From assembly GCA_944474755.1 (NCBI GenBank), contig OX104117.1, positions 64,905,522-64,969,521 of the forward strand: a stretch of 64,000 nt of DNA. Direction: 5' to 3'. The DNA comes from Limnoperna fortunei (Eukaryota > Mollusca > Bivalvia > Mytilida > Modiolidae). Of the stretch, positions 1 through 8,451 are shown piece by piece. The position numbers were made by a program, and so were the translations under genes. Within the stretch, counting starts at the first letter, position 1. Each line of letters begins with the position of its first letter. The notes under the pieces are model-generated. The model was not told the origin of the DNA, searched no databases, and saw only the letters and a program-made list of their open reading frames with translations.

Positions 1-693
1 TATATATATATTTATTATAATACAAGTTCCATATTGACATAGTGCAATTATTTACAGTCACCGAATAAAATCACATCCATCCAACCATACTGTCCTTACT
101 TACTAACCTTTCACTCTTTCATACAGCGGAGCACCGTAATCACCTTTCATCACATTTCCAGACACACATGACATTTATATGAACTCTAGTAAAGAAACAT
201 GCACAATAAAATGTAACGGTATGTCAAAGGATTGGTGAACTAAAACACAGCTGCGGTCATAAATAATTTTGTCAATCGGCTGGACACTCTGTTACAACTC
301 ATCAAGATAATGATTTTAAACAAGAATTGACGATTACAAATTGCTGATTAAGATCAATGTAATTGAAATAATTATATAATTTTGCACTCATGACAATGGT
401 GACTACGCCACTGTAAAAATGTCATGTAATAATCAGATAATATTTTCTCCACAATTTTCGCGTGATTTTTGTACGGTTCAGCGTAGTATGTAAGCCAACA
501 CCGGACCGGACTTGCATTTCCTTGCTGGTAATAGTTAAACATCGTTGACAAACTTAGAATTTGTAAAGAAAATCAATATAGGGATAAATTAAGGTAATGT
601 AAAGAATTTTTGTTTGTTTCTCTTGTTGAATACAAATGCGTATAAACAACAAAATGAAAAGACTGTCCAGACGTTGTTATTCAGAGATAACAT
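1..693. other. AT-rich non-coding DNA left of the ribozyme array
   Basis: No coding stretch, RNA gene or clear repeat was recognised here. It starts with a short TA run and is otherwise AT-rich single-copy-looking DNA. The last bases before 694 (GATAACATCTTG) partly resemble a motif inside the repeat unit, so the exact left edge of the array is uncertain by a few bases. Confidence 0.6.
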
Positions 694-1005
694 CTTGTTT
701 ACGTCATTTATTTATGACATTCAATGACTAAGGCCATTCGTTGGTCAGTCTTTGTCTAAATTTTTGACAAGAAACACCGTCATTTGTATCGTTGCATAAT
801 CTTCTAGACTTGTATATTATTTTTTGTTTATGCTGTATCGTCATGTTTGTCGATCCGATACTTAATAAGCTTGCAAGTTGGTAGACTCTTTAGACTTTTA
901 TATAATATTTTGAACTACCTGTATTGTGTTTTTTTTGACACGATCCCAGTGGACTTATATTATTCCATCACCAAATGAAAAAATACTTAAAGCATTTAGA
1001 GTTAA

Positions 1006-1049
1006 ACGCCACTGATGAGTCTTAAGTAGACGAAACGCGCGTCTGGCGT
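1006..1049 (+). ncRNA. Type I hammerhead ribozyme, unit 1
   Basis: Stem I is ACGCCA/TGGCGT (1006-1011 with 1044-1049), open at the ends, which makes it type I. The core reads CTGATGA, then stem II GTC/GAC with a 7-nt loop, then GAAA, then a very short stem III (palindrome ACGCGCGT). Predicted self-cleavage is after GTC, between 1043 and 1044. All canonical core residues are present. Confidence 0.9.
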
Positions 1050-1514
1050 AACGACTTTGTCACCTTGGTAATTTTGATTACATCTTGTTGGAATATTTGA
1101 GCAAAGCCAAGTAACAGCATGGCACGTCCGCGGCTGGCGGACTGGGAAGCAACTATTTTGGGTTAAGTTGGAAATGAGAAAGTTTAAGATCAATATGTTA
1201 TGACTTGTTTACGTCATTTATTTATATTGACATTCAATGACTAAGGCCATTCGTTGGTCAGTCTTTGTCGAAATTTTTGACAAGAAACACCGTCATTTGT
1301 ATCGTTGCATAATCTTCTAGACTTGTATATTATTTTTTGTTTATGCTGTATCGTCATGTTTGTCGATCCGATACTTAATAAGCTTGCTGGTTGGTAGACT
1401 CTTTAGACTTTTATATAATATTTTGAACTACCTGTATTGTGTTTTTACACGATCCCAGTGGACATATATTATTCCATCACCAAATGAAAAAATACTTTAA
1501 GCATTTAGAGTTAA

Positions 1515-1558
1515 ACGCCACTGATGAGTCTTAAGTATACGAAACGCGCGTCTGGCGT
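1515..1558 (+). ncRNA. Type I hammerhead ribozyme, unit 2
   Basis: Same layout as unit 1. The 3' strand of stem II is TAC instead of GAC, giving a C-T mismatch at the third pair. Core CTGATGA, GAAA and GTC are intact. Predicted cleavage is between 1552 and 1553. Confidence 0.88.
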
Positions 1559-2028
1559 AATGAATTTGTCACCTTGGTAATTTTGATTACATCTTGTTGG
1601 AATATTTGAGCAAAGCCAAGTAACAGCACGGCACGTCCGCGGCTGGCGGACTGGGAAGCAACTATTTTGGGTTAAGTTGGAAATGAGAAAGTTTAAGATC
1701 AATATGTTATGACTTGTTTACGTCATTTATTTATATTGACATTCGATGACTAAGGCCATTCGTTGGTCAGTCTTTGTCTAAATTTTTGACAAGAAACACC
1801 GTCATTTGTATCGTTGCATAATCTTCTAGACTTGTATATTATTTTTTGTTTATGCTGTATCGTCATGTTTGTCAATCCGATACTTAATAAGCTTGCTGGT
1901 TGGTAGACTCTTTAGACTTTTATATAATACTTTGAACTACCTGTATTGTGTTTTTTTTTACACGATCCCAGTGGACTTATATTATTCCATCACTAAATGA
2001 AAAAAATACTTTAAGCATTTAGAGTTAA

Positions 2029-2072
2029 ACGCCACTGATGAGTCTTAAGTAGACGAAACGAGCGTCTGGCGT
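2029..2072 (+). ncRNA. Type I hammerhead ribozyme, unit 3
   Basis: Stem II is the fully paired GTC/GAC form. Stem III reads ACGAGCGT instead of ACGCGCGT, which still allows the A-T and C-G pairs next to the cleavage site. Predicted cleavage is between 2066 and 2067. Confidence 0.88.
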
Positions 2073-2537
2073 AATGAATTTGTCACCTTGGTAATTTTGA
2101 TAACATCTTGTTGGAATATTTGAGCAAAGCCAAGTAACAGCACGGCACATCCGCGGCTGGCGGACTGGGAAGCAACTATTTTGGGTTAAGTTGGAAATGA
2201 GAAAGTTTAAGATCAATATGTTATGACTTGTTTACGTCATTTATTTATATTGACATTCAATGACTAGGGCCATTCGTTGGTCAGTCTTTGTCTAAATTTT
2301 TGACAAGAAACACCGTCATTTGTATCGTTGCATAATCTTATAGACTTGTATATTATTTTTTGTTTATGCTGTATCGTCATGTTTGTCAATCCGATACTTA
2401 ATAAGCTTGCTGGTTGGTAGACTCTTTAGACTTTTATATAATACTTTGAACTACCTGTATTGTGTTTTTACACGATCCCAGTGGACTTATATTATTCCAT
2501 CACTAAATGAAAAAATACTTTAAGCATTTAGAGTTAA

Positions 2538-2581
2538 ACGCCACTGATGAGTCTTAAGTATACGAAACGCGCGTCTGGCGT
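2538..2581 (+). ncRNA. Type I hammerhead ribozyme, unit 4
   Basis: Core intact, stem II in the GTC/TAC form, stem III ACGCGCGT. Predicted cleavage is between 2575 and 2576. Confidence 0.88.
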
Positions 2582-3046
2582 AATGAATTTGTCACCTTGG
2601 TAATTTTGATTACATCTTGTTGGAATATTTGAGCAAAGCCAAGTAACAGCACGGCACGTCCGCGGCTGGCGGACTGGGAAGCAACTATTTTGGGTTAAGT
2701 TGGAAATGAGAAAGTTTAAGATCAATATGTTATGACTTGTTTACGTCATTTATTTATATTGACATTCAATGATCAAGGCCATTCGTTGGTCAGTCTTTGT
2801 CTAAAGTTTTGACAAGAAACACCGTCATTTGTATCGTTGCATAATCTTCTAGACTTGTATATTATTTTTTGTTTATGCTGTATCGTCAAGTTTGTCAATC
2901 CGATACTTAATAAGCTTGCTGGTTGGTAGACTCTTTAGACTTTTATATAAAACTTTGAACTACCTGTATTGTATTTTTACACGATCCCAGTGGACTTATA
3001 TTATTCCATCACTAAATGAAAAAATACTTTAAGCATTTAGAGTTAA

Positions 3047-3090
3047 ACGCCACTGATGAGTCTTAAGTATACGAATCGCGCGTCTGGCGT
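3047..3090 (+). ncRNA. Hammerhead ribozyme with mutated core, unit 5
   Basis: The conserved GAAA is GAAT here. That replaces the A that should pair with the U of the GUC cleavage triplet, so this copy is expected to be weak or inactive. Stem I, CTGATGA and GTC are unchanged; stem II is the TAC form. The normal cleavage position would be between 3084 and 3085. Confidence 0.8.
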
Positions 3091-3556
3091 AATGAATTTG
3101 TCACCTTGGTAATTTTGATTACATCTTGTTGGAATATTTGAGCAAAGCCAAGTAACAGCACGGCACGTCCGCGGCTGGCGGACTGGGAAGCAACTATTTT
3201 GGGTTAAGTTGGAAATGAGAAAGTTTAAGATCAATATGTTATGACTTGTTTACGTCATTTATTTATATTGACATTCAATGACTAAGGCCATTCGTTGGTC
3301 AGTCTTTGTCTAAATTTTTGACAAGAAACACCGTCATTTGTATCGTTGCATAATCTTTTAGACTTGTATATTATTTTTTGTTTATGCTGTATCGTCATGT
3401 TTGTCAATCCGATACTTAATAAGCTTGCTGGTTGGTAGACTCTTTAGACTTTTATATAATATTTTGAACTACCTGTATTGTGTTTTTACACGATCCCAGT
3501 GGACTTATATTATTCCATCACTAAATGAAAAAAATACTTTAAGCATTTAGAGTTAA

Positions 3557-3600
3557 ACGCCACTGATGAGTCTTAAGTAGACGAAACGCGCGTCTGGCGT
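3557..3600 (+). ncRNA. Type I hammerhead ribozyme, unit 6
   Basis: Core intact and stem II fully paired (GTC/GAC), identical in sequence to unit 1 across the ribozyme. Predicted cleavage is between 3594 and 3595. Confidence 0.9.
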
Positions 3601-4065
3601 AATGAATTTGTCACCTTGGTAATTTTGATTACATCTTGTTGGAATATTTGAGCAAAGCCAAGTAACAGCATGGCACGTCCGCGGCTGGCGGACTGGGAAG
3701 CAACTATTTTGGGTTAAGTTGGAAATGAGAAAGTTTAAGATCAATATGTTATGACTTGTTTACGTAATTTATTTATATTGACATTCAATGACTAAGGCCA
3801 TTCGTTGGTCAGTCTTTGTCTAAATTTTTGACAAGAAACACCGTCATTTGTATCGTTGCATAATCTTCTAGACTTGTATATTATTTTTTGTTTATTCTGT
3901 ATCGTTATGTTTGTCGATCCGATGCCTAATAAGCTTGCTGGTTGGTGGACTCTTAAGACTTTTATATAATACTTTGAACTACCTGTATTGTGTTTTTACA
4001 CGATCCCAGTGGACTTATATTATTCCATCACTAAATGAAAAAATACTTTAAGCATTTAGAGTTAA

Positions 4066-4109
4066 ACGCCACTGATGAGTCTTAAGTATACGAAACGCGC
4101 GTCTGGCGT
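4066..4109 (+). ncRNA. Type I hammerhead ribozyme, unit 7
   Basis: Core intact, stem II in the TAC form. Predicted cleavage is between 4103 and 4104. The unit body has a small deletion downstream (ATTTGCCAAATCC), which breaks the antisense ORF seen in units 1-6 without touching the ribozyme. Confidence 0.88.
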
Positions 4110-4573
4110 AATGAATTTGTCACCTTGGTAATTTTGATTACATCTTGTTGGAATATTTGCCAAATCCAAGTAACAGCACGGCACGTCCGCGGCTGGCGGA
4201 CTGGGAAGCAACTATTTTGGGTTAAGTTGGAAATGAGAAAGTTTAAGATCAATATGTTATGACTTGTTTACGTCATTTATTTATATTGACATTCAATGAT
4301 CAAGGCCATTCGTTGGTCAGTCTTTGTCTAAATTTTTGACAAGAAACACCGTCATTTGTATCGTTGCATAATCTTTTAGACTTGTATATTATTTTTTGTT
4401 TATGCTGTATCGTCATGTTTGTCAATCCGATACTTAATAAGCTTGCTGGTTGGTAGACTCTTTAGACTTTTATATAATACTTTGAACTACCTGTATTGTG
4501 TTTTTACACGATCCCAGTGGACTTATATTATTCCATCACTAAATGAAAAAATACTTTAAGCATTTAGAGTTAA

Positions 4574-4617
4574 ACGCCACTGATGAGTCTTAAGTATACG
4601 AAACGCGCGTCTGGCGT
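4574..4617 (+). ncRNA. Type I hammerhead ribozyme, unit 8 (last)
   Basis: Core intact, TAC form of stem II. Predicted cleavage is between 4611 and 4612. Only about 48 bp of the following unit remain before the sequence switches to retrotransposon DNA at 4661. Confidence 0.88.
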
Positions 4618-4660
4618 AATGAATTTGTCACCTTGGTAATTTTGCTTACATCTTGTTGGA

Positions 4661-5290
4661 CGAGGTTACCAAAAAGGATTCCTATCCCTTGTCATTTTTA
4701 ATGAGTCCATTGATACTTTAGGTGGATCTTCATGGTTCAGCAGTATGGACTTGAGCTCGGGGTATTATCAGGTCCAAATGGATCCTGCCCATAAGGAGAA
4801 AACCGCCCTTACCAGTCATGAGGACTTTACCAATTTAAATACCTCAGCTTTGGTCTTTGTAATGCCGTGACTACGTTTGAACAACTCATGGAGTCTGTTT
4901 TACGGGGCCTGCATTGGAAAACTTGCATTTTGTACATTGATTATATATTGTTTTTGCAGATAGTTTTGATCCCCATATAGCTAGGTTGGACGCTGTCCTT
5001 GATAGATTATCCAAAGCAAATTTAAAAGTAGCCCCAAAGAAGTGTCATTTATTTCAAAAACAGTTTAAATTTTTAGGGCACTTAGTATCTGGAGAAGGAG
5101 TTTCCACTGATCCAGGAGAGGTTGAGTGTATCCGAAACTGGCCCCTCATAAGACAGTTCATGGTGTGAGCAGCTTTTTAGGTACCTGTTCAAATTACCGA
5201 GGGTTCATACCTTCATTTTCAGATATAGCTATACAGAGAAATTACCGAGAAAACCGCCAAGTTCCTATGGACTGACGAATGTGAGAATTC
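4661..5290 (+). pseudogene. pol: Gypsy copy 1 reverse transcriptase fragment
   Basis: Reverse transcriptase palm and thumb remnant. Readable pieces in shifting frames include the block around FSSMDLSSGYYQVQMD, the FGLCNAV region, the YID-containing active-site strand and the thumb piece KCHLFQKQFKFLGHLVSGEG. The start of the RT domain is lost at the junction with the ribozyme array. A frameshift lies just before the FGLCNAV block, and the second aspartate of the YIDD motif is a tyrosine. Both lesions are also in copy 2. It cannot make an active enzyme. Identification as Ty3/Gypsy RT is secure; exact domain edges are approximate. Confidence 0.85.
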
Positions 5291-5560
5291 CTTTGATTCC
5301 CTAAAAGAGTTGTTAAATAAGTCTCCAGTCTTAGCATACCCATGTCTCCAGAAACCTTTTATATTAGATACTGACGCCAGGGGCTTTGGTATTGGGGCTG
5401 TTCTTTTCCAAATATATGATGGATGTGAAAAACCTGTTGCCTACATTGTACGGAACTCAGTTCAAAGTTCGTACGGATCATGGTGCCTTAAACTGGTTGC
5501 GAAGGTTTAAAAATCCAGAATGTCAGATAGTTCGATGGCTATAAGTTTAAGAAACTTACA
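5291..5560 (+). pseudogene. pol: Gypsy copy 1 RNase H fragment
   Basis: RNase H domain of the RT polyprotein, recognised by PFILDTDARGFGIGAVL. Compared with copy 2, about 100 bp are deleted from the middle of the domain (after CEKPVAYI), which joins the start of the domain to its end out of register. The motif RTDHGAL is still readable near 5470. Degrading the RNA of RNA-DNA hybrids would be its role in an intact element. Confidence 0.82.
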
Positions 5561-5689
5561 ATTTTTCAATTGAACACAGACCAGGTAAACATCATGGAGA
5601 TGCTGATGGACTCTCTCGTCAATGCTCTCCTTGTAAATTTTGTTCTCGACAGGAGAATAAAGACGACCAATGTCAGGATGACTGCGTCC

Positions 5690-6995
5690 ATATGGCTAAA
5701 ACCAGTAATTCTTCTTTGTCAAATCATTATGACTGTTGGCTTAGACCAAAGTCAACAAAGGAAATAAGACAAGCCCAGTTAAACGATGAAGATTTTAGGG
5801 TTGCTATCGAGTGGGTTGAAAGTGAAATAAAACCTGTGTGGCACAATGGTTCCACAGACAATTCAGTTGTGAAAACTTTGCGGGAAAACTCGAGACTTTA
5901 TGTATAGATAATGAGGTACTTTACAGAAAATATTATAATTCTGATTTTGAAACCTTTCGCAGACCCAATGACCATGAGGAGAGAAATTTTCCAAATGTTA
6001 CACAGTGACCCTGTTGCAGGACATTTAGGTACTACTCGTACTATTGGCCTGGCCTTTCTAAAGATGTAGCCTTGTGGGTCCAACAGTGTGTAATTTGCCT
6101 GTCTCAAAAGCGACCAGTTAGAAAAGCCCGAGGTGGACTCGGACAATATGCGGTTGGATTACCTATGGAGCGAGTTGCCATGGACATTTTAGGGCCTTAC
6201 CCGAATCTAATAAACACATTAAATATATGTTGGTTATTTCAGACTACTTTACCAAGTGGGTTGAAGCTTACCCTTTACCCAATTCAGGAACAAACACAAT
6301 TGTCCAAGTTTTAGTTGACCAATTCATAACCAGATTTAGATTCCTCGCCAAATACATACGGATCAAGGGTCCCAAATTAAATCAAAATTGTTTCATGAAA
6401 TTTGTGTCGTGTTCCGCATTGATAAAACGCAGACTACACCAATGCATGCTGCCAGTGATGGTCTGGTAGAGAGGTTTAACCGTACAATTGAAGAGATGCT
6501 TACAAAAACGGTTCGGATCGAGATACCAACGAAGTTGGGTCGAAATTTTACCAATATTAATGATGGCGTATCGCTCATCTGTGCATGAAAGTACGGGCTA
6601 TTCCCCATGCATGATGGTAGAGAAATCGAACTTCCAATTGATCTTTTATACGGATATCCGCCAGACAAAATACAAACTGATCATACCAAGTATGTTGCCG
6701 GATTACTCAAACGGTTAAATAAAGTACACAAATCGGCTTCTGAAAACATGATTCAAGCTCGAGAACGTCAGAAAAGACAATACGATATACAAGTTATTAA
6801 GAACCAATACCATGTTGGCTCTCCAGTATGGCTTGATGACCAAGTCAAGAAAAAGGGCATTTCTAGAAAAGTGCAAAATAATTGTGTAGGACCATATCAG
6901 GTTGCCGGTTCCTGTCAGACCTTGTATATGGTATACAACTGACGAAACATTCTAAACCAAAAATAGTTCATCATGACAGATTTAAACCATTCTTA
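5690..6995 (+). pseudogene. pol: Gypsy copy 1 integrase fragment
   Basis: Remains of a retroviral-type integrase. The N-terminal zinc-binding part (HSDPVAGHLG, later CVICLSQKR) has lost about 22 bp relative to copy 2. The catalytic core is readable around MDILGP, TKWVEAYPLP and VERFNRTIEEML, but frame changes split it. The C-terminal piece NQYHVGSPVWLDDQVKKKG and the tail KIVHHDRFKPF match Gypsy integrase C-termini. It ends about 50 bp before the 3' accessory ORF. The overall copy is non-functional. Confidence 0.85.
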
Positions 6996-7040
6996 GGAGA
7001 ATATCAACCTTTTCTTTAATTTAGCTACCAATACTTATAA

Positions 7041-7265
7041 ATGTTAATTAATATTTTCAGTGAGCCAAGACAGTTTCCCTGTCAAGTTTGCGATAGGTCT
7101 TATGACCATATAAAACAGTTGAAGAGACATTACCACGACAAACTAGGACCCAAACTTGTATGCCCAGAAGCAGGCTGTAAGTTCGAATGTCCAGAAAGTA
7201 GGCGCTACCTACTTATGAGGCACTGTAAACTACGCCACTATACTAGACTTCCTGCTCCAGTCTGA
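7041..7265 (+). CDS. Gypsy copy 1 accessory ORF with two C2H2 zinc fingers
   Basis: A 74-codon ORF placed after integrase and before the 3' LTR, where env-like or extra ORFs sit in some Gypsy elements. It has two classical zinc fingers: C-x2-C...H around residues 13-36 (CQVCDRSYDHIKQLKRH) and C-x4-C...H-x4-H around residues 41-66 (CPEAGCKFECPESRRY then RHCKLRH). The last finger-1 histidine is leucine here but histidine in copy 2. The likely role is nucleic-acid binding, possibly targeting or regulation; that is inference. A TGA closes it, followed 18 bp later, in the same frame, by the next ORF. A TATTTTCAG acceptor-like site lies just inside the start (7052-7060). Confidence 0.7.
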   Translation: MLINIFSEPRQFPCQVCDRSYDHIKQLKRHYHDKLGPKLVCPEAGCKFECPESRRYLLMRHCKLRHYTRLPAPV

Positions 7266-7283
7266 AACTCAGAGGAACTTCCT

Positions 7284-7688
7284 ATGTCTCCTCTGAGGTC
7301 GCCTGATGTAAGTGTTTTTGAACCCACTTACCAACAAAAGAGGGAGTTTGACCTTCTCTATGAGGCATACGAGGTAAATGGACTGGTGGATTCACCGAGG
7401 AAAGTCATCGCGACTGCCCATGAAAGTAGGATGGTTCGGGACATAACCTCGCAGTACGTGTTATGTCCAATTTCGCCTCTTGCTTCCAGTCCAAAATCCG
7501 ACCCAGACTTTTCTGCCAGCGGACGGGCTGTCATTATGAACAAACCTCTGCCAGACCAAACTGATATTAATCCACCTCCAACAAGCTCCAAGACCAGCAG
7601 CCATGAATTATCACCACAAAGAACAGAGTCACCAACACCTGACTCAACTTCATCTCTAACCACAACACAACCTGACGCAACCGCCTAA
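7284..7688 (+). CDS. Gypsy copy 1 second accessory ORF, Ser/Thr/Pro-rich
   Basis: A 134-codon ORF in the same frame as the zinc-finger ORF, separated from it by one TGA. The first ~60 residues are ordinary mixed sequence (FEPTYQQKREFDLLYEAYEV, then VIATAHESRMVRD). The rest is low-complexity and rich in Ser, Thr, Pro and Asp, ending in SSLTTTQPDATA. No known domain was recognised. It may be the C-terminal half of one ~215-residue zinc-finger protein, either by readthrough or before a mutation created the stop. The matching region in copy 2 carries the same stop plus a frameshift. Confidence 0.6.
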   Translation: MSPLRSPDVSVFEPTYQQKREFDLLYEAYEVNGLVDSPRKVIATAHESRMVRDITSQYVLCPISPLASSPKSDPDFSASGRAVIMNKPLPDQTDINPPPTSSKTSSHELSPQRTESPTPDSTSSLTTTQPDATA

Positions 7689-8187
7689 TTACCTTCAACA
7701 GATTTAATATTACCTGAAACAACAACATCATTTATACCACCGATTCCTGATTCTTCATTGAACACGTCTACTTCATCTAAGGTAATTTGTTTACCATCTG
7801 GGGACACTTTCACATTACAGTCGACTATTATTCCTCGTCTAATAAGAAGAAAGTGGAGGATGCCGCTGTACAATGCGATATAGTGGACTGGGCTAAATAT
7901 AAACAATTTTTTTAAATGATAGATATATTTAAAAACTAACGTGTGACCGTGAAAATGACATTATGGACAATTATAAACAAATGTAACTAGTTATTGTACT
8001 GATATTTTATTAACTGTTTTATCATATATTGATTAATATGTTTATGCTTATTCCCTTATTTGTCTTTTATTTATAAAAAAATAGGCATCAGTAAGAATAT
8101 TGTTAATGTTATTGTATTCATCTTGTTGAAATGTAAAATTTTGTCGTGTTTGAGGACAAAAACACATTTTCTTTTATAGCGGGGTAT
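7689..8187 (+). other. Gypsy copy 1 3' untranslated region
   Basis: Non-coding element DNA between the last ORF and the 3' LTR, collinear with 25545-26039 in copy 2. It ends in TTTTATAGCGGGGTAT just before the LTR, the position expected for the plus-strand primer; the GCGGGG stretch is the only purine-rich part. Confidence 0.6.
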
Positions 8188-8399
8188 TGTAACGGAATTC
8201 GGAAATCCGTTATCATCTCGTTATTAAGAATTACAAAATTTTATAAAGTGTACATTCTGGTGTACAGATATTGTGTTATTATTATGTTAATTATTAAATG
8301 TTCAACAGTGATACTACGTTGAACAGATATAGCGGTAGTTCGCTTTCAAATCGGGAAAATAGACTTTCCCATTATTGACTGTTATAATGTTTGAACAAT
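8188..8399 (+). repeat. Gypsy copy 1 3' LTR, truncated
   Basis: Starts TGTAACGGAATTCGG like the 3' LTR of copy 2 (26040) and follows it to about ATGTTTGAACAATT, then diverges. Only ~210 of the usual ~1200 bp remain, so the TATA box and LTR end are missing. Confidence 0.85.
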
Positions 8400-8451
8400 T
8401 ACGTTCAAACGTTACCTCCAATGCAGGTATTACAGTAACAGCTTGTGTCCT

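Larger units (their letters stand above)
694..4660 (+). repeat. Tandem array of ~509-bp hammerhead-ribozyme units (retrozyme/satellite)
   Basis: About 7.8 near-identical units follow head to tail with spacings of 509, 514, 509, 509, 510, 509 and 508 bp between equivalent ribozyme positions. Each unit has the same order: a conserved CTTGTTTACGTCATTTATTT block, an AT-rich middle, then a compact ribozyme core CTGATGA...GAAA...GTC. Differences between units are mostly single substitutions and 1-5 bp indels in homopolymers, so the array is young or homogenised. Tandem repeats carrying a type I hammerhead are the hallmark of animal retrozymes and of some Penelope-like element terminal repeats. No Penelope RT or GIY-YIG gene is visible in the window. 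A 63-codon minus-strand ORF recurs in six units but is just a by-product of the repeat. Confidence 0.93.
4661..8399 (+). mobile_element. Ty3/Gypsy LTR retrotransposon, copy 1 (5'-truncated, dead)
   Basis: Close relative of copy 2 at 17844-27240, aligning with it from within the RT gene to the first ~210 bp of the 3' LTR. The 5' LTR, gag, protease and the start of RT are missing: position 4661 corresponds to about 22412 in copy 2, and everything upstream is replaced by the ribozyme array. The 3' LTR also stops early. Domain order RT, RNase H, integrase, 3' accessory ORF, LTR is that of a Ty3/Gypsy element. Several extra deletions are specific to this copy. Confidence 0.9.

Noticed and set aside
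1002..3744. Six near-identical 63-residue minus-strand ORFs, one per repeat unit
   Set aside because: They overlap the hammerhead on the other strand and are carried along by the repeat. Unit 7 breaks the frame with a small deletion and unit 8 is truncated, with no sign of selection on the protein.
694..4660. CRISPR-like regular spacing
   Set aside because: The whole 509-bp unit is repeated; there are no unique spacers between short repeats, and the setting is eukaryotic.
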